NCBI GenBank assembly: GCA_014382015.1
Contig: JACNKN010000032.1
Coordinates: 1 to 64,000, forward strand
Origin: Fidelibacterota bacterium
Lineage (GTDB): Bacteria; Fidelibacterota; Marinisomatia; Marinisomatales; TCS55
Reading direction: 5' to 3'
DNA length: 64,000 bases
Shown one piece after another: positions 1 through 11,792 of this stretch. The notes under the pieces were generated by a model. The model was not told where the DNA came from and searched no databases. It saw only the letters and a list, made by a program, of their open reading frames with translations. The first letter of the stretch is position 1. Each line of letters opens with the position of its first letter. A program made the translations under genes and the position numbers.

Positions 1-1120
1 CTCTATATAGCAATTCATTAGGTCTCCTTGGAGACCCAATTAAGTTGACACTACCTAATTCTATATGATCTAAAGATGTTGTTAAATCACTATTATATTG
101 TTTTTCTCTTAAATCATTTAACTGGTGAAAAAGAGAAACCAACTCGGGCGATTGAACGTTCATTTCATGGAGAAGAATAATCTTTTCTAGTGTGGTAATA
201 TTAATCTGGATAAACCCATATTTTTCAGAAATGGGAATAATTTTATCTAAATATGTCATTGCCGATTTTAGTTGTTTACTCCTTTCATAATATGTTGCAA
301 TAGTCAGATAAAGTGTTGCCAAATATTTTGGATTGAAGTCCGATAAATAATTACTCTCTGCCGCAGCAAAATGAACCATCGCTTTTTTTGATTTACCTGT
401 CTTTATATACATCTCCATTAAGGATTGATGCGTAAGTCCTTTTATGTTCCCCTCTCCCTCTGGGATGCCCACGGTCAATAGTTTATCAAAAGTCTCTTTG
501 GCGTTTTTATAATGCCCCAATTTTAAATGTAAATCTCCGATATACTTGTAAGAATGGAGAATTAAATAGGGTTCTTTCTTATAGTTTATTCTACGTTGAA
601 GGGCATCTTCAAAATACACAAAAGCTTGGTTGTAATTTTCTCGTTTAATTTCAACCAAAGCCAAATTATTAATGCCTGTTCCTTGCCCCACTATATTTTC
701 TGTGAGTTCAAATATATTAACTGCTCTTTTAAACTTTCTTTCAGCTTCCTTAAAATAATGACGCTGATAATAAATATTACCCATTTCAATAAAATACCAT
801 CCCAGTTGTAAAGTGTCTTCTTTTTCGATATGAAATTCAACACTTTTAACCAAATGCTCCATGGCTCTTACTGGGAATCCTTGTTCTTTCAGAATAACAC
901 CAATTAACGCATGTACCTCTGAAATGTCGAAATCCAGAGTAGACTCACTTTTGCTCAATAGATTAAACCCCATTTCTAATGCCAATTTTGGATTCGATGA
1001 TTGATAAAAATTCATAGAATCTAACTGAGAAACAAAATGAGGTTGATCTAAGTTTTGTCCTGAAATTAAGACCACAAAATAAAAATAAAAGAGAAAACAC
1101 CTTTTTGTGTGGGTTAACAT
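1..1120 (-). CDS. TPR-repeat protein, exported, C-terminus beyond window
   Basis: The frame is open from an ATG at 1120 down to the window edge, giving about 373 residues with no stop. The first 22 or so residues form a basic then aromatic/hydrophobic signal segment ending near ISGQ. The rest reads as consecutive tetratricopeptide repeats of about 40 residues, with TPR spacings such as LGWYFIEMGNIYYQRHYFKE and YKYIGDLHLKLGHYKNAKE. Proteins of this shape often end in a membrane segment followed by a histidine kinase, LytTR or LuxR-type output domain, but that part is not visible here. It lies downstream of tRNA-Ser on the same strand. The reading frame is clear; the function is unknown. Confidence 0.75.
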   Translation of the reverse strand, partial: MLTHTKRCFLFYFYFVVLISGQNLDQPHFVSQLDSMNFYQSSNPKLALEMGFNLLSKSESTLDFDISEVHALIGVILKEQGFPVRAMEHLVKSVEFHIEKEDTLQLGWYFIEMGNIYYQRHYFKEAERKFKRAVNIFELTENIVGQGTGINNLALVEIKRENYNQAFVYFEDALQRRINYKKEPYLILHSYKYIGDLHLKLGHYKNAKETFDKLLTVGIPEGEGNIKGLTHQSLMEMYIKTGKSKKAMVHFAAAESNYLSDFNPKYLATLYLTIATYYERSKQLKSAMTYLDKIIPISEKYGFIQINITTLEKIILLHEMNVQSPELVSLFHQLNDLREKQYNSDLTTSLDHIELGSVNLIGSPRRPNELLYR

Positions 1121-1270
1121 ATAGAAAATTTACAAATGAAAATAAAAAGAATATATCACCATCTTATTTATCCATACCCGTATAGGGTAATCCTTATGAT
1201 TTCAACACGGAAGTACATCAAATAAATATGCCATGCCTAACCTGGTTATGGCAATGAGGATAAAAATGAG

Positions 1271-1359
1271 CGGAGGGGGTGGGATTCGAACCCACGTTAG
1301 GATATTTCACCTAAAACACCTTAGCAGGGTGCCGCCTTAAGCCGCTCGGCCACCCCTCC
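1271..1359 (-). tRNA. tRNA-Ser (anticodon GCU)
   Basis: On the minus strand an 89-nt cloverleaf can be drawn. The acceptor arm GGAGGGG pairs with CCCCTCC, followed by discriminator G. The D-arm contains GGCCGAGCGGCTTAAGGC. The anticodon stem GCACC/GGTGT holds loop CTGCTAA with anticodon GCT. A long variable arm follows (class II, as expected for serine), then a T-arm containing GGTTCGAATCC. The 3' CCA is not encoded. It lies between dprA and a TPR gene. Confidence 0.96.
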
Positions 1360-1425
1360 AAATCGGGTAAAATTCTTTAAAATGTACTTCTGAAATTACT
1401 GTATTTAACCGAAAATCAAAATAAC

Positions 1426-3553
<2,128 letters not shown>

Positions 3554-3561
3554 TCATCAAA

Positions 3562-4794
3562 TTACATATGGGCGATTATCGCTTCACCAAAACCTGAACA
3601 GGAAACTTTCGTTGCCCCATCCATTAATCTATGAAAATCATAGGTAACCGTTTTCGCTTTTATTGCTCTTTCAATTCCCTGTGTGATTAATTCTCCTGCT
3701 TCGGACCAACCCAAATGATCAAACATCATTACCCCAGATAATATAACTGACGAAGGATTCACCATATCTTTTCCTGCATATTTCGGTGCAGTCCCATGTG
3801 TAGCTTCAAAAATGGCATGGCCCGTCATATAATTAATATTCGCCCCAGGCGCAATGCCGATTCCACCTACAATTGCGGCCAGTGCATCTGAAATATAATC
3901 TCCATTTAAATTTAGGGTTGTAATCACATCGTATTCCCCAGGACGCAATAATATTTGCTGCAAAAATGCATCTGCGATCACATCTTTAATAATCAGTTGT
4001 TTCCCATTGTTATCAATCACCTGCCAAGGGCCGCCCTCATAATCTTTAGCACCATATTCGCGTTTAACTAAATCATATCCCCATTCTTTAAACTTCCCTT
4101 CTGTGAACTTCATAATATTGCCTTTATGAACAATAGTAACGCTGTCTCTTTTTTGGGAAATTGCAAAATCCATTGCTGCCTTTACAATCCGTTCAGTCCC
4201 TTCAATCGAAACAGGTTTGAGTCCAATAGAAACAGTATCCGGAAAGCGAATATTTTTGACATTCATTTCTTCTTTTAGAAACGATTTGACTTTTTCCACT
4301 TCCTCGGTGCCATGCAACCATTCAATTCCGGCATAAATATCTTCTGTATTTTCACGAAAAATAATCATATTCACTAATCCCGGTTCTTTCACGGGCGAAG
4401 GAACACCTTCAAACCATTTAACAGGACGTACACAGGCATACAAATCAAGGATTTGTCGCAAAGCCACATTCAAGGATCGAATCCCACCACCCACAGGTGT
4501 AGTCAATGGTCCCTTGATAGCAATTAAATATTCTCTCAAAATGTCAATTGTTTCATCAGGAAGCCATGACCCGAAATGGTCATTCGCTTTTTCACCGGCG
4601 AATACTTCCTTCCATTCGATGGCCCTTTCACCATGATACGCTTTTTCAATTGCTGCTTCAAAAACAGATCGAGAAGCTCTCCATATATCCGGACCAATAC
4701 CATCCCCTTCAATAAAGGGTATGATAGGATGATTCGAAACATTTAATTGACCATCTATACATGTAATTTTTTCACCTTGTTTTGCACCACTCAT
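3562..4794 (-). CDS. icd: Isocitrate dehydrogenase, NADP-type
   Basis: A 410-residue E. coli-type isocitrate dehydrogenase, converting isocitrate to 2-oxoglutarate and CO2 in the TCA cycle. Visible family motifs are [14 protein letters not shown] near the N-terminus, [20 protein letters not shown] (substrate loop with Ser and Arg), [14 protein letters not shown] (catalytic Arg and Tyr), [13 protein letters not shown] (catalytic Lys), and [20 protein letters not shown]. The Lys-Tyr in the last motif matches NADP-preferring enzymes. The ATG overlaps the fmdB-like gene by 4 nt, and a strong terminator follows the stop. Confidence 0.96.
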   Translation of the reverse strand: MSGAKQGEKITCIDGQLNVSNHPIIPFIEGDGIGPDIWRASRSVFEAAIEKAYHGERAIEWKEVFAGEKANDHFGSWLPDETIDILREYLIAIKGPLTTPVGGGIRSLNVALRQILDLYACVRPVKWFEGVPSPVKEPGLVNMIIFRENTEDIYAGIEWLHGTEEVEKVKSFLKEEMNVKNIRFPDTVSIGLKPVSIEGTERIVKAAMDFAISQKRDSVTIVHKGNIMKFTEGKFKEWGYDLVKREYGAKDYEGGPWQVIDNNGKQLIIKDVIADAFLQQILLRPGEYDVITTLNLNGDYISDALAAIVGGIGIAPGANINYMTGHAIFEATHGTAPKYAGKDMVNPSSVILSGVMMFDHLGWSEAGELITQGIERAIKAKTVTYDFHRLMDGATKVSCSGFGEAIIAHM

Positions 4795-5051
4795 GATTTT
4801 GTACTTTCTTTTACGGGTTTCTTCTTTCCTGTTTTTGTTGATTTTTCTGTCTTTTTTTCATTTGAATTCTTTTTGGCATAATCGGTAAGATAAAATCCAC
4901 TTCCTTTAAAAATAAGACCGGATCCGCCACTGACCAATCTGCGTACTTTTCCGGTACATTCAGGACAATTTGTTAATGGTAAATCAGACATAGTTTGAAA
5001 GAATTCGAAAATATGGTCGCATTTTTGACATTTGTAATCGTACGTAGGCAT
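4791..5051 (-). CDS. FmdB-family zinc-ribbon protein
   Basis: An 86-residue protein beginning [16 protein letters not shown]. Cys pairs CQKC (residues 8-11) and CPEC (29-32) form the single zinc ribbon of the FmdB/CxxC family, followed by [23 protein letters not shown], a sequence common to these regulators. The tail from about residue 60 is Lys/Thr/Ser-rich and probably disordered. Its exact role is unknown; the name derives from a regulator of formamidase genes. It overlaps icd by the ATGA junction, so the two are co-transcribed. Confidence 0.85.
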   Translation of the reverse strand: MPTYDYKCQKCDHIFEFFQTMSDLPLTNCPECTGKVRRLVSGGSGLIFKGSGFYLTDYAKKNSNEKKTEKSTKTGKKKPVKESTKS

Positions 5052-5140
5052 TTTGTTATTTATTTCCTAAAAATAAAGTATAGAATTTACAGAAAACCGA
5101 GAATTATTATTGTCGGTAAAGTTACATATTGAAAAGAAAA

Positions 5141-5623
5141 TTATTTTGGGAAATATTTTTCGTTCAATTTTGCCATAACATTCATCGGAACAAATTTTGA
5201 TATATCGCCTTTGAGACGGGCCACATCTTTAACGACTGTTGAATTAATATGTATGAATTTTTCTGATGTTACCATCAGTAGTGTTGAAACATCAGAATTT
5301 AGATGATGATTCATTGTAGCCATTTGGAATTCAAATTCAAAATCAGACACATGCCGAAGACCCCGAATTAAAGCTACAGCATTTTTCTCCCTGGCAAAAT
5401 CGGCAACCAATCCGTCTATGGAAAACGCTTCAACATTAGTTAGGTGAGTTGTAGCACCCAAAATTAGTTCGATACGTTCTTCCGCCGTAAACATAGGATC
5501 TTTCTCCGTATTAACGGCGATGGCGAAGATGACCTTATCGAATAACGCAGATGCACGCTCTGCAATATCGATATGACCGCAATGGATTGGATCAAATGTG
5601 CCTGGATAAATTATGGTTCTCAT
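5141..5623 (-). CDS. coaD: Phosphopantetheine adenylyltransferase
   Basis: CoaD transfers AMP from ATP to 4'-phosphopantetheine, the penultimate step of coenzyme A synthesis. The 160-residue protein starts MRTIIYPGTFDPIHCGHID, carrying the nucleotidyltransferase HxGH motif (HCGH), and has the late motif HINSTVVKD, which corresponds to ISSTxVR. I choose the ATG at 5623 because it matches the family N-terminus and overlaps the rsmD stop as ATGA; a longer start at 5638 would add five non-conserved residues. The rsmD-coaD order is very common in bacteria. Confidence 0.96.
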   Translation of the reverse strand: MRTIIYPGTFDPIHCGHIDIAERASALFDKVIFAIAVNTEKDPMFTAEERIELILGATTHLTNVEAFSIDGLVADFAREKNAVALIRGLRHVSDFEFEFQMATMNHHLNSDVSTLLMVTSEKFIHINSTVVKDVARLKGDISKFVPMNVMAKLNEKYFPK

Positions 5624-6132
5624 TGTTCTTTTTTCCAAAAAGTTAGCTGTGTATCGCCATATTCCTTTACTCTCGCTGGTGAAATTGAATACGATCGAGG
5701 GGAAGATTCAAGTATAAAAAACCTGTTTTCATTTAACTGATTGATGCACGATTCAATTAATAAATTTGTTTGATCGTATTCATAGGGCGGGTCGGCCATA
5801 ATTAAATCAAAATGATTAGACTGTTTCATGAACTTGAGCGCATCCATCCGAACATAATTAATTTCAGTATCCTTAAAAAATGATCCATTTATTTTTAACA
5901 AAGATGAAATTCTCATACTGGTTTCAACAAATGTTACCGATTTTGCCCCTCTGCTGGCAGCTTCAAACCCAAGTATTCCTGAACCAGAAAATAAATCCAA
6001 TACATGATACCCAGTCAAATCCCCGAGTATATCGAACAAACTTTTCCGGACAAGTGCCATTGTGGGGCGATAAGACACGTTCGCCACTGTTTTTATCCGA
6101 CGGCCTTTATACCGACCGGCGTGAATCTGCAT
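5620..6132 (-). CDS. rsmD: 16S rRNA (guanine966-N2)-methyltransferase
   Basis: A 170-residue SAM-dependent methyltransferase that modifies G966 of 16S rRNA. It starts MQIHAGRYKGRRIKTV, as RsmD proteins do. Motif I is VLDLFSGSGILGFEAASRGA and motif IV is DLIMADPPYEYD, the DPPY type of N2-guanine methyltransferases. It runs directly into coaD through a 4-nt ATGA overlap, and its start lies 3 nt after the stop of the preceding GspL/PilM-like gene. Confidence 0.94.
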   Translation of the reverse strand: MQIHAGRYKGRRIKTVANVSYRPTMALVRKSLFDILGDLTGYHVLDLFSGSGILGFEAASRGAKSVTFVETSMRISSLLKINGSFFKDTEINYVRMDALKFMKQSNHFDLIMADPPYEYDQTNLLIESCINQLNENRFFILESSPRSYSISPARVKEYGDTQLTFWKKEQ

Positions 6133-6135
6133 CCC

Positions 6136-7866
6136 CTATTCCTGAGGGACTGATTTTGGTGGTAAAAACAGGGAAATATAAAAAATAGCAGATTGGGTAA
6201 ATTTTTCAAGTTCACTTACATATATAAACTTTTCTAACGCCAGATTTTGACCGGACGTAGATAATTTGAATAAAATATGTTTTATATTATCCAACCCACT
6301 TATCTTGACAATAACGGGCGTTTGAGACTGACCGCCTCTTTCGATGGGGTCCAGAATTTTAATGAATGATGATTCAATACTTGAAACCAATAATTCTAAC
6401 CCTGCAACGGATATATCTGTTTGATTTATTGGTTCTTCTAAGAGTGGATATTTGACTAAATAGCCATGTTTAAATTGACTATCCACATTTACCTGCCTAA
6501 GTGAATAGTTCAAAACATCTCCCAGGGAGTCTATCGGTGTATCCATTGTTTTATCGCCGACTAATTCTAAATCCATTCGTCCGGTTCCAATAGATAATAA
6601 AGTAATATTTTGTGAACTGGACATTTGAAGAGTGCGGATTACCGTGGAGATTAAACTTTGAGACTCAATAATAAACTTCGGAATATTAGTTTTAGATGAT
6701 TCCACCTTTTGTTCCACAGTGGGTACCATATCAGGTTCTGGTGCGTTTATAATTTCTGACTTTTCTTCTACGTCTCTCAAATAGATGAAATCTAACAATT
6801 CCGGTTTTTGATCATAAATAAGCATGATACCGATAACGGCAAAGAAAAAGAGATAAAGTGCCGTCTGGAGTATGTTTTTATCTTTTTTAACCTTTTTCTT
6901 TTTAGGTTTTATCTTCTTTTTCTTTGTTTTATTCTTTTTGGATTTAATGCGTTCCGGCTTAGGTGTTTCTATTACTTCAGGTTTCTCATACTGATAAGGT
7001 TGAAGCCCCGGCCGGTTAAAGAAATTAAGGGTAGGTCCATGAATTTGTACTGTGGCAATTGCCGTTAAAATATAGAGATCATCTTCCTTCATATCTTTTG
7101 GGAGAATTTCACCCTCTACTGCTAACCCTTTAAGGGCGGTCAGTTGTTTAATCCTACGGCCTTTAAAATTAGCTTTTCTTTTATCTGACAGTTTCCCTGC
7201 AAAAACAAAATCCCCTTTAAATGCTTCCTCATTCGAATCGCTTCCGACAATTGGATGTAGTTTCCATTGATTCTTAATATATCGTGCGGTACCATTTTGA
7301 AAACTGTTTTGAGAATACTGGTAATATCTATAGCCATTGCTTTCCGGAAGGAATACTGTACATCCCGTTTCAGGATAAAGTCCAAAAAATGTACTGGATT
7401 CTGTCCCCATCCAAACCGGATCACCGGCCAATTCCTGAATGGCCAATTTAATCGGCTCAATAATTAAATTTGGAACGCGAATTGCATAAACTGATTGTGG
7501 TTTTCCTATGAAGGATCGTCCATAATACTGATAGGAATCTTTAGATGTCCATCTTTGGTTAATTGTCCATCGAGCAAATTCCCAACCGTCATTTTCAGTC
7601 AAATCCGGATCTACCGGCACCAAGACATCGTTGCAATATTTATCAGGAATTGTCACATACACTTTATCTCCATCAAAAGGAATGTCTTCTCGGATTAAAT
7701 GTAATCCAGCATTTAAAACCGAAATTATTTCCGATTCTGAATCACTAAATACATCCAGGGGTCTTGAAAGCGCTTTATAAGAAAAAGAAGTGAGGATTTG
7801 ATGACCGTCTTTTACGGACCATTGGGCGCATAAAAGATGGCTATCTGAAATAGCAAGATGGATCAC
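6136..7866 (-). CDS. GspL/PilM-PilN-like inner-membrane assembly protein
   Basis: A 576-residue protein of unusual build, starting at a GTG. Residues 1 to about 290 look like an actin-fold PilM/GspL cytoplasmic domain (MIHLAISDSHLLCAQW, then DKVYVTIPDKY) ending in LTAIATVQIHGPTLNFFNRP, which resembles the N-L-L segment preceding the membrane helix in GspL/PilN. A strongly basic Lys-rich linker (about 308-330) leads into one membrane helix (about 332-351) and a periplasmic part of about 220 residues. This is the topology of GspL or of a PilM-PilN fusion in type II secretion and type IV pilus platforms. It follows a pseudopilin-like gene and comEA. Family assignment is inferred from architecture; a lineage-specific protein is the alternative. 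Confidence 0.55.
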   Translation of the reverse strand: MIHLAISDSHLLCAQWSVKDGHQILTSFSYKALSRPLDVFSDSESEIISVLNAGLHLIREDIPFDGDKVYVTIPDKYCNDVLVPVDPDLTENDGWEFARWTINQRWTSKDSYQYYGRSFIGKPQSVYAIRVPNLIIEPIKLAIQELAGDPVWMGTESSTFFGLYPETGCTVFLPESNGYRYYQYSQNSFQNGTARYIKNQWKLHPIVGSDSNEEAFKGDFVFAGKLSDKRKANFKGRRIKQLTALKGLAVEGEILPKDMKEDDLYILTAIATVQIHGPTLNFFNRPGLQPYQYEKPEVIETPKPERIKSKKNKTKKKKIKPKKKKVKKDKNILQTALYLFFFAVIGIMLIYDQKPELLDFIYLRDVEEKSEIINAPEPDMVPTVEQKVESSKTNIPKFIIESQSLISTVIRTLQMSSSQNITLLSIGTGRMDLELVGDKTMDTPIDSLGDVLNYSLRQVNVDSQFKHGYLVKYPLLEEPINQTDISVAGLELLVSSIESSFIKILDPIERGGQSQTPVIVKISGLDNIKHILFKLSTSGQNLALEKFIYVSELEKFTQSAIFYISLFLPPKSVPQE

Positions 7867-7876
7867 TTATGAATAA

Positions 7877-8650
7877 TCACCTATCCCAGCTTTTTGAACC
7901 GTCGTCAATAAATCCGTGGTTCATAGCTTTAAAAGCAAAAATGGCATACCGATTTCGAACCACTGTGTCTTCAATAGGACTGTCCACCCGAACTGTATTT
8001 CCTTCATCCTTGATAGAAATTAAATATGGTTTTTCTGTCACCGGACAAAAGTACATAGAAGAATCAGGCATATATGAATCATAATAATTCACAACTTCTA
8101 CACGTTCAGTTCCCACTTGATCTAATAGAGCAACAAAATTTGAATCCGATTGAAAATGATTCAATCTTTTCTTTTGAATATAAATCGTATCATTCCGGGA
8201 TAAATCCTCGGAAAACATTACGATTGTAGCTGTCGTATCCAGAATGGTATCCCGACGCATCATTGGAAAACCAAATGTGGTATCAAAATCAATATCATAC
8301 CCTTTTGGAACATTTACCGTAAAGGAATTGCCATTTAATGTTATGGATTGCTCCCCAAGATATGTAGAATCACCCGTAAGAGAATCCCGAACTGAGTTTA
8401 CAACATTCATAACCCAAAGACCATCCGAATCGTATTCTTCCATAAGTGAATTATAAAAATTTTGGACATCAAACATATTTTCCATATAGAATCTACTTTT
8501 ATTTTCAAAATACGCTTCTTCATCCCAAATCGCTCTTGGAACATAAATGCTAATAATCAGAAAGATAAAAGCGAGCACAATAGCCACTTCCAATAAATCA
8601 GAATGCAGTTTTCTTTTTTTCGTTAATTCAGAAATATTTTTGTTAGACAT
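7877..8650 (-). CDS. Single-pass membrane protein, pseudopilin- or PilO-like
   Basis: I do not recognise this 257-residue protein with certainty. A charged N-terminus (MSNKNISELTKKRK) precedes one hydrophobic segment, LLEVAIVLAFIFLIISIYVP (about residues 19-38). The LLEVAIVLAF stretch resembles the hydrophobic helix of type IV pseudopilins, and the rest is extracytoplasmic. A late motif FCPVTEKPYLISI recalls the C-P-x-T-x-x-P-Y signature seen in some pseudopilin-like proteins. It is 10 nt upstream of the GspL/PilM-like gene and 4 nt downstream of comEA, suggesting a joint role in pilus or DNA-uptake assembly (inference). Confidence 0.5.
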   Translation of the reverse strand: MSNKNISELTKKRKLHSDLLEVAIVLAFIFLIISIYVPRAIWDEEAYFENKSRFYMENMFDVQNFYNSLMEEYDSDGLWVMNVVNSVRDSLTGDSTYLGEQSITLNGNSFTVNVPKGYDIDFDTTFGFPMMRRDTILDTTATIVMFSEDLSRNDTIYIQKKRLNHFQSDSNFVALLDQVGTERVEVVNYYDSYMPDSSMYFCPVTEKPYLISIKDEGNTVRVDSPIEDTVVRNRYAIFAFKAMNHGFIDDGSKSWDR

Positions 8651-8654
8651 TCAG

Positions 8655-9062
8655 TTAATCCTCTACCTTAATATAGGTTTTTATTTTCTCTAATGTTTTA
8701 GGGCCAATACCCTTCACGTTTAATAAATCTTCAACAGAATTAAATAATCCATGATCTTCTCTATGGAGTATGATTCTTTCAGCAGTTACAGGGCCAATTC
8801 CGGGAATGGTCATCATATTCGCTTTATTTGAAGTATTAATATTAACACTTTTCAGTAATTGATTCTGCTTGTTTTCATCTGGATTATTTTCTATTTCCTC
8901 AGCCATACGTACAGCCGCAGCTTTAAAAGCCATAATCTCTTCTTCCGCGGAGGGCACTGATTTCCCGAACCAATGTCGGTAACCTGTCACAACGATGCCA
9001 AGCATGATGACACCCAATAGAAAATTTATGATTAATTTTTCCTGCTGGGTAAAAATACTCAA
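8655..9062 (-). CDS. comEA: ComEA-like helix-hairpin-helix DNA-binding protein
   Basis: This 135-residue protein has one N-terminal membrane helix (about residues 9-25) and a C-terminal tandem helix-hairpin-helix domain, with [16 protein letters not shown] followed by [16 protein letters not shown]. ComEA binds double-stranded DNA in the periplasm and pulls it across the outer membrane in naturally competent bacteria. The N-terminal anchor plus C-terminal HhH layout and length match ComEA. The start overlaps the end of dnaJ by 4 nt, and two pilus-like genes follow. Confidence 0.82.
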   Translation of the reverse strand: MSIFTQQEKLIINFLLGVIMLGIVVTGYRHWFGKSVPSAEEEIMAFKAAAVRMAEEIENNPDENKQNQLLKSVNINTSNKANMMTIPGIGPVTAERIILHREDHGLFNSVEDLLNVKGIGPKTLEKIKTYIKVED

Positions 9063-10180
9063 TCTAACTCGACGCGGGTAAACACAGGATTCGATTTCCC
9101 ATTTAATGACGATAATTCTTCCAAAAGTTTTTTCTGTTTACTCGATATTGATTTGGGCGTTTTTATCTGAATTTTTACCAGTTGGTTGCCTCGGGATGAT
9201 CCTCTGACTCTTGGAAATCCCTTACCTCTCATACGTAAAATTTGTCCAGACTGAATTCCTGGTGGAATTTTTAGTTTAGCTTTCCCCTCTAATGTAGGTA
9301 CTTCCAGAACAATCCCTAACGCCGCCTCATGGAATTGTATTTGAGCTTCCGTGATCACATCTTCTCCATTTCGAGTAAAAACGGGATGTTCTTTTTCCTC
9401 AAAATACACAATTAAATCTCCTGGATGATTCCCTTTTGGGCCTTTATTCCCTTGACGATTAAGGGTCATATAATTTCCTTCTGAAACACCTGCGGGAACT
9501 TTAACTTTTATTTCTACCGTTTTGCGGACGATTCCATTCCCACCACAGGAACGGCATGGATTTTCAACCATTTCACCAGAACCATGACAGACGGGACATT
9601 CCCGAACCACAACGGATTGTCCAAAAAAGGATTGAGACATTTGACGGATTTGGCCTGAGCCGCTGCAATGTCGACAGGACGTGGGCATTGTTCCCGATTG
9701 AGCACCACTCCCGGAACACGAATCACACGTTTCATGGCGTTTGATTTTAATTGTTTTATCGACACCTGTGACGATTTCAGAATAATCCAATTTGAGCGCA
9801 ACCTTCAGGTCCCGGCCTTTTCGTACACCCCTTCTTCCGTCACCGCCAAACATACCGCCAAATGGATCAAAGTTTCCGCCGAAAATATCACCGAAATTGC
9901 TGAAAATATCTTCCATGGACATATGTCCTTGAAAACCACCACCTCCCGGCGTATCACCCAATCCTACTCCAGCATGACCGAACTGATCATATTGGCTTCT
10001 TTTCTGATTATCTGAAAGGATTGAGTAGGCGTCCGCTGCATCCTTAAATTTATGTTCTGCTTCAGAATCACCTGGATTTTTATCCGGGTGAAATTTCATA
10101 GCGATCTTGCGGTAAGCCTTTTTGATTTCACCATCACTGGCACCTTTACTTACACCCAGTATGTCGTATAAATCTTTCAT
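9059..10180 (-). CDS. dnaJ: Chaperone DnaJ
   Basis: A full-length 373-residue DnaJ (Hsp40) co-chaperone that stimulates DnaK and delivers unfolded clients. The J domain (1-70) has the HPD signature in [11 protein letters not shown] Gly/Phe-rich linker follows (about 75-120), then four CxxCxGxG zinc motifs ([32 protein letters not shown]) and the C-terminal substrate-binding domain. It is last in hrcA-grpE-dnaJ with a 4-nt overlap to grpE; dnaK is not in this window. Confidence 0.98.
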   Translation of the reverse strand: MKDLYDILGVSKGASDGEIKKAYRKIAMKFHPDKNPGDSEAEHKFKDAADAYSILSDNQKRSQYDQFGHAGVGLGDTPGGGGFQGHMSMEDIFSNFGDIFGGNFDPFGGMFGGDGRRGVRKGRDLKVALKLDYSEIVTGVDKTIKIKRHETCDSCSGSGAQSGTMPTSCRHCSGSGQIRQMSQSFFGQSVVVRECPVCHGSGEMVENPCRSCGGNGIVRKTVEIKVKVPAGVSEGNYMTLNRQGNKGPKGNHPGDLIVYFEEKEHPVFTRNGEDVITEAQIQFHEAALGIVLEVPTLEGKAKLKIPPGIQSGQILRMRGKGFPRVRGSSRGNQLVKIQIKTPKSISSKQKKLLEELSSLNGKSNPVFTRVELD

Positions 10181-10719
10181 GAAGATGACGACTGGTTTAC
10201 AACCACTTTAGCATGTCGAATCACGCGATCTTTATATCGATATCCCTTTTCAAAAACTTCCAATATTTCATTCTCACTTTTCCCTTTTTCAGAACGCATC
10301 ATGAGTGCATCGTGCAATTCAGGATCGGCTAATTCTCCCGGCTCAGTAAATGGGTTAACTTCCAGATCTTCAAAACGTTTATTTATTTTATTTTTTATCA
10401 GGTCAATACCTTCTTTGATTTTTTCTGAATTGCTATTGCCATTTTCATCCGACGCCTTAGATAATCTTTCTAAGTCATCTAAAACAGATAAAAACCCTTT
10501 AATGATAGATTCACCATCATATTTTAACAAACTGATAAATTCTTTTTCTTTTCGTCGACGGTAATTATCAAACTCAGCTTTTAACCGTAGATATCTGTCA
10601 CTTTGAATTTCCGATTCAGCTTTCAGAATATCTATTTTTTCGTTGAGCTTTGCTGTGGGAGAAAGTTTGGTTGCTTTTGCTTTCCCTTTTGTTTTTGTTT
10701 CTGATTTTTTAGAGGGCAC
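10177..10719 (-). CDS. grpE: Nucleotide exchange factor GrpE
   Basis: GrpE dimerises through a long helix and releases ADP from DnaK. The 180-residue protein has a basic, low-complexity start, a coiled-coil region (about 25-70) containing [19 protein letters not shown], and the C-terminal beta-domain with [20 protein letters not shown], the family signature. It overlaps hrcA by 11 nt and dnaJ by 4 nt, forming a classic heat-shock operon. Confidence 0.97.
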   Translation of the reverse strand: MPSKKSETKTKGKAKATKLSPTAKLNEKIDILKAESEIQSDRYLRLKAEFDNYRRRKEKEFISLLKYDGESIIKGFLSVLDDLERLSKASDENGNSNSEKIKEGIDLIKNKINKRFEDLEVNPFTEPGELADPELHDALMMRSEKGKSENEILEVFEKGYRYKDRVIRHAKVVVNQSSSS

Positions 10720-11740
10720 TATGAATTATCTCCGCAAATTTTTCCAAGATGGCTTGGACTGACATATAAGGAATTCGTTTGGGTCCAACGACACCAATTC
10801 TTCCTTTAATGAGTCCACTGTCAAACTGGGTAGTGATGATAGCACAATCATTCAGTAACTCATCCTCATTTTCTTTTCCGATAAGAGTTGCGCTTGAATG
10901 ATCGGTAAAATTGATTTTAAAATGTTTGTTTAAATATGTTTTATCCAATGCAGGTAAAATGCGTTGAAAATTAGAAATATTTTGAAACTCAGGTTGGTTA
11001 AGTAATACATTAACTGATGAAGTGTATATAGATTTATTACGATCTATATGGAAATATTTACTACTCCCTTTTATCAAGACCTGTACCAGTTCATGGGAAT
11101 ACATTTCTGTATCATTCAAACGACTGTTTATCGTGGATTGAATTTCTTTTAATGAACAGCCCACGAGTCTTTCCTTCAAAATGTAAGTAATCTTTTGAAT
11201 TAATTTAGGCTGAATGGTCAAATTCAGGTTTAGTACAATGGATTCTACCAATCCCGTATCCATGGCCAATACGAGCATGACACGATTTCCTTCGAGTACA
11301 ACCAATTCAATATCCGTTAGAATACTCTTTTGATATCCCGACACCAGGATAATACCAAACATATGGCTCACCTTCGCCAGCATAAATGCAGTGGCATCTA
11401 ATAATTCATCTACGTTATTAGATATGATTAATAATTCCTGTTCTATCTTTTCCGAAATCTGATTATCAAGAGAGTGGGATTCCGGTATTATATTCACATA
11501 AAATCGATATCCAATATCAGTTGGAATTCGACCGCCGGATGTATGTAAATGAGTTAAATAACCTTTTACCTCCAGAGATGACATGGCGCTTCTTATGGTA
11601 GCAGAAGAAATATTCAACCTGCAGTTCTTTTTAAGGTACCCCGAAGAAACCGGGTTGCCGGTCTCAATATAGGTCTCAACAACGGCAGAAAGAATTTCTG
11701 CCTCCCTTTTCGTCAAATCTGGAATATTAATGGATAACAT
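10709..11740 (-). CDS. hrcA: Heat-inducible transcription repressor HrcA
   Basis: HrcA represses class I heat-shock genes by binding CIRCE operators and is kept active by GroEL. The 343-residue protein has an N-terminal winged helix with LTKREAEILSAVVETYIETG, GNPVSSGYL, SSATIRSAMSSLEVKGYL and HTSGGRIPTDIGYRFYV, all standard HrcA blocks, followed by a GAF-like middle domain. The gene lies 52 nt downstream of ftsX. I could not find a CIRCE inverted repeat (TTAGCACTC-N9-GAGTGCTAA) just upstream, so its own operon may be read through from ftsEX or controlled elsewhere. Confidence 0.95.
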   Translation of the reverse strand: MLSINIPDLTKREAEILSAVVETYIETGNPVSSGYLKKNCRLNISSATIRSAMSSLEVKGYLTHLHTSGGRIPTDIGYRFYVNIIPESHSLDNQISEKIEQELLIISNNVDELLDATAFMLAKVSHMFGIILVSGYQKSILTDIELVVLEGNRVMLVLAMDTGLVESIVLNLNLTIQPKLIQKITYILKERLVGCSLKEIQSTINSRLNDTEMYSHELVQVLIKGSSKYFHIDRNKSIYTSSVNVLLNQPEFQNISNFQRILPALDKTYLNKHFKINFTDHSSATLIGKENEDELLNDCAIITTQFDSGLIKGRIGVVGPKRIPYMSVQAILEKFAEIIHSAL

Positions 11741-11792
11741 AGCTAGTAAAATTAAATGGATTAATTTTCATCAGTCAAGAGGTGAATCGTTT

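Noticed and set aside
11741-11792. CIRCE operator before hrcA
   Set aside because: No TTAGCACTC/GAGTGCTAA-type inverted repeat is present.
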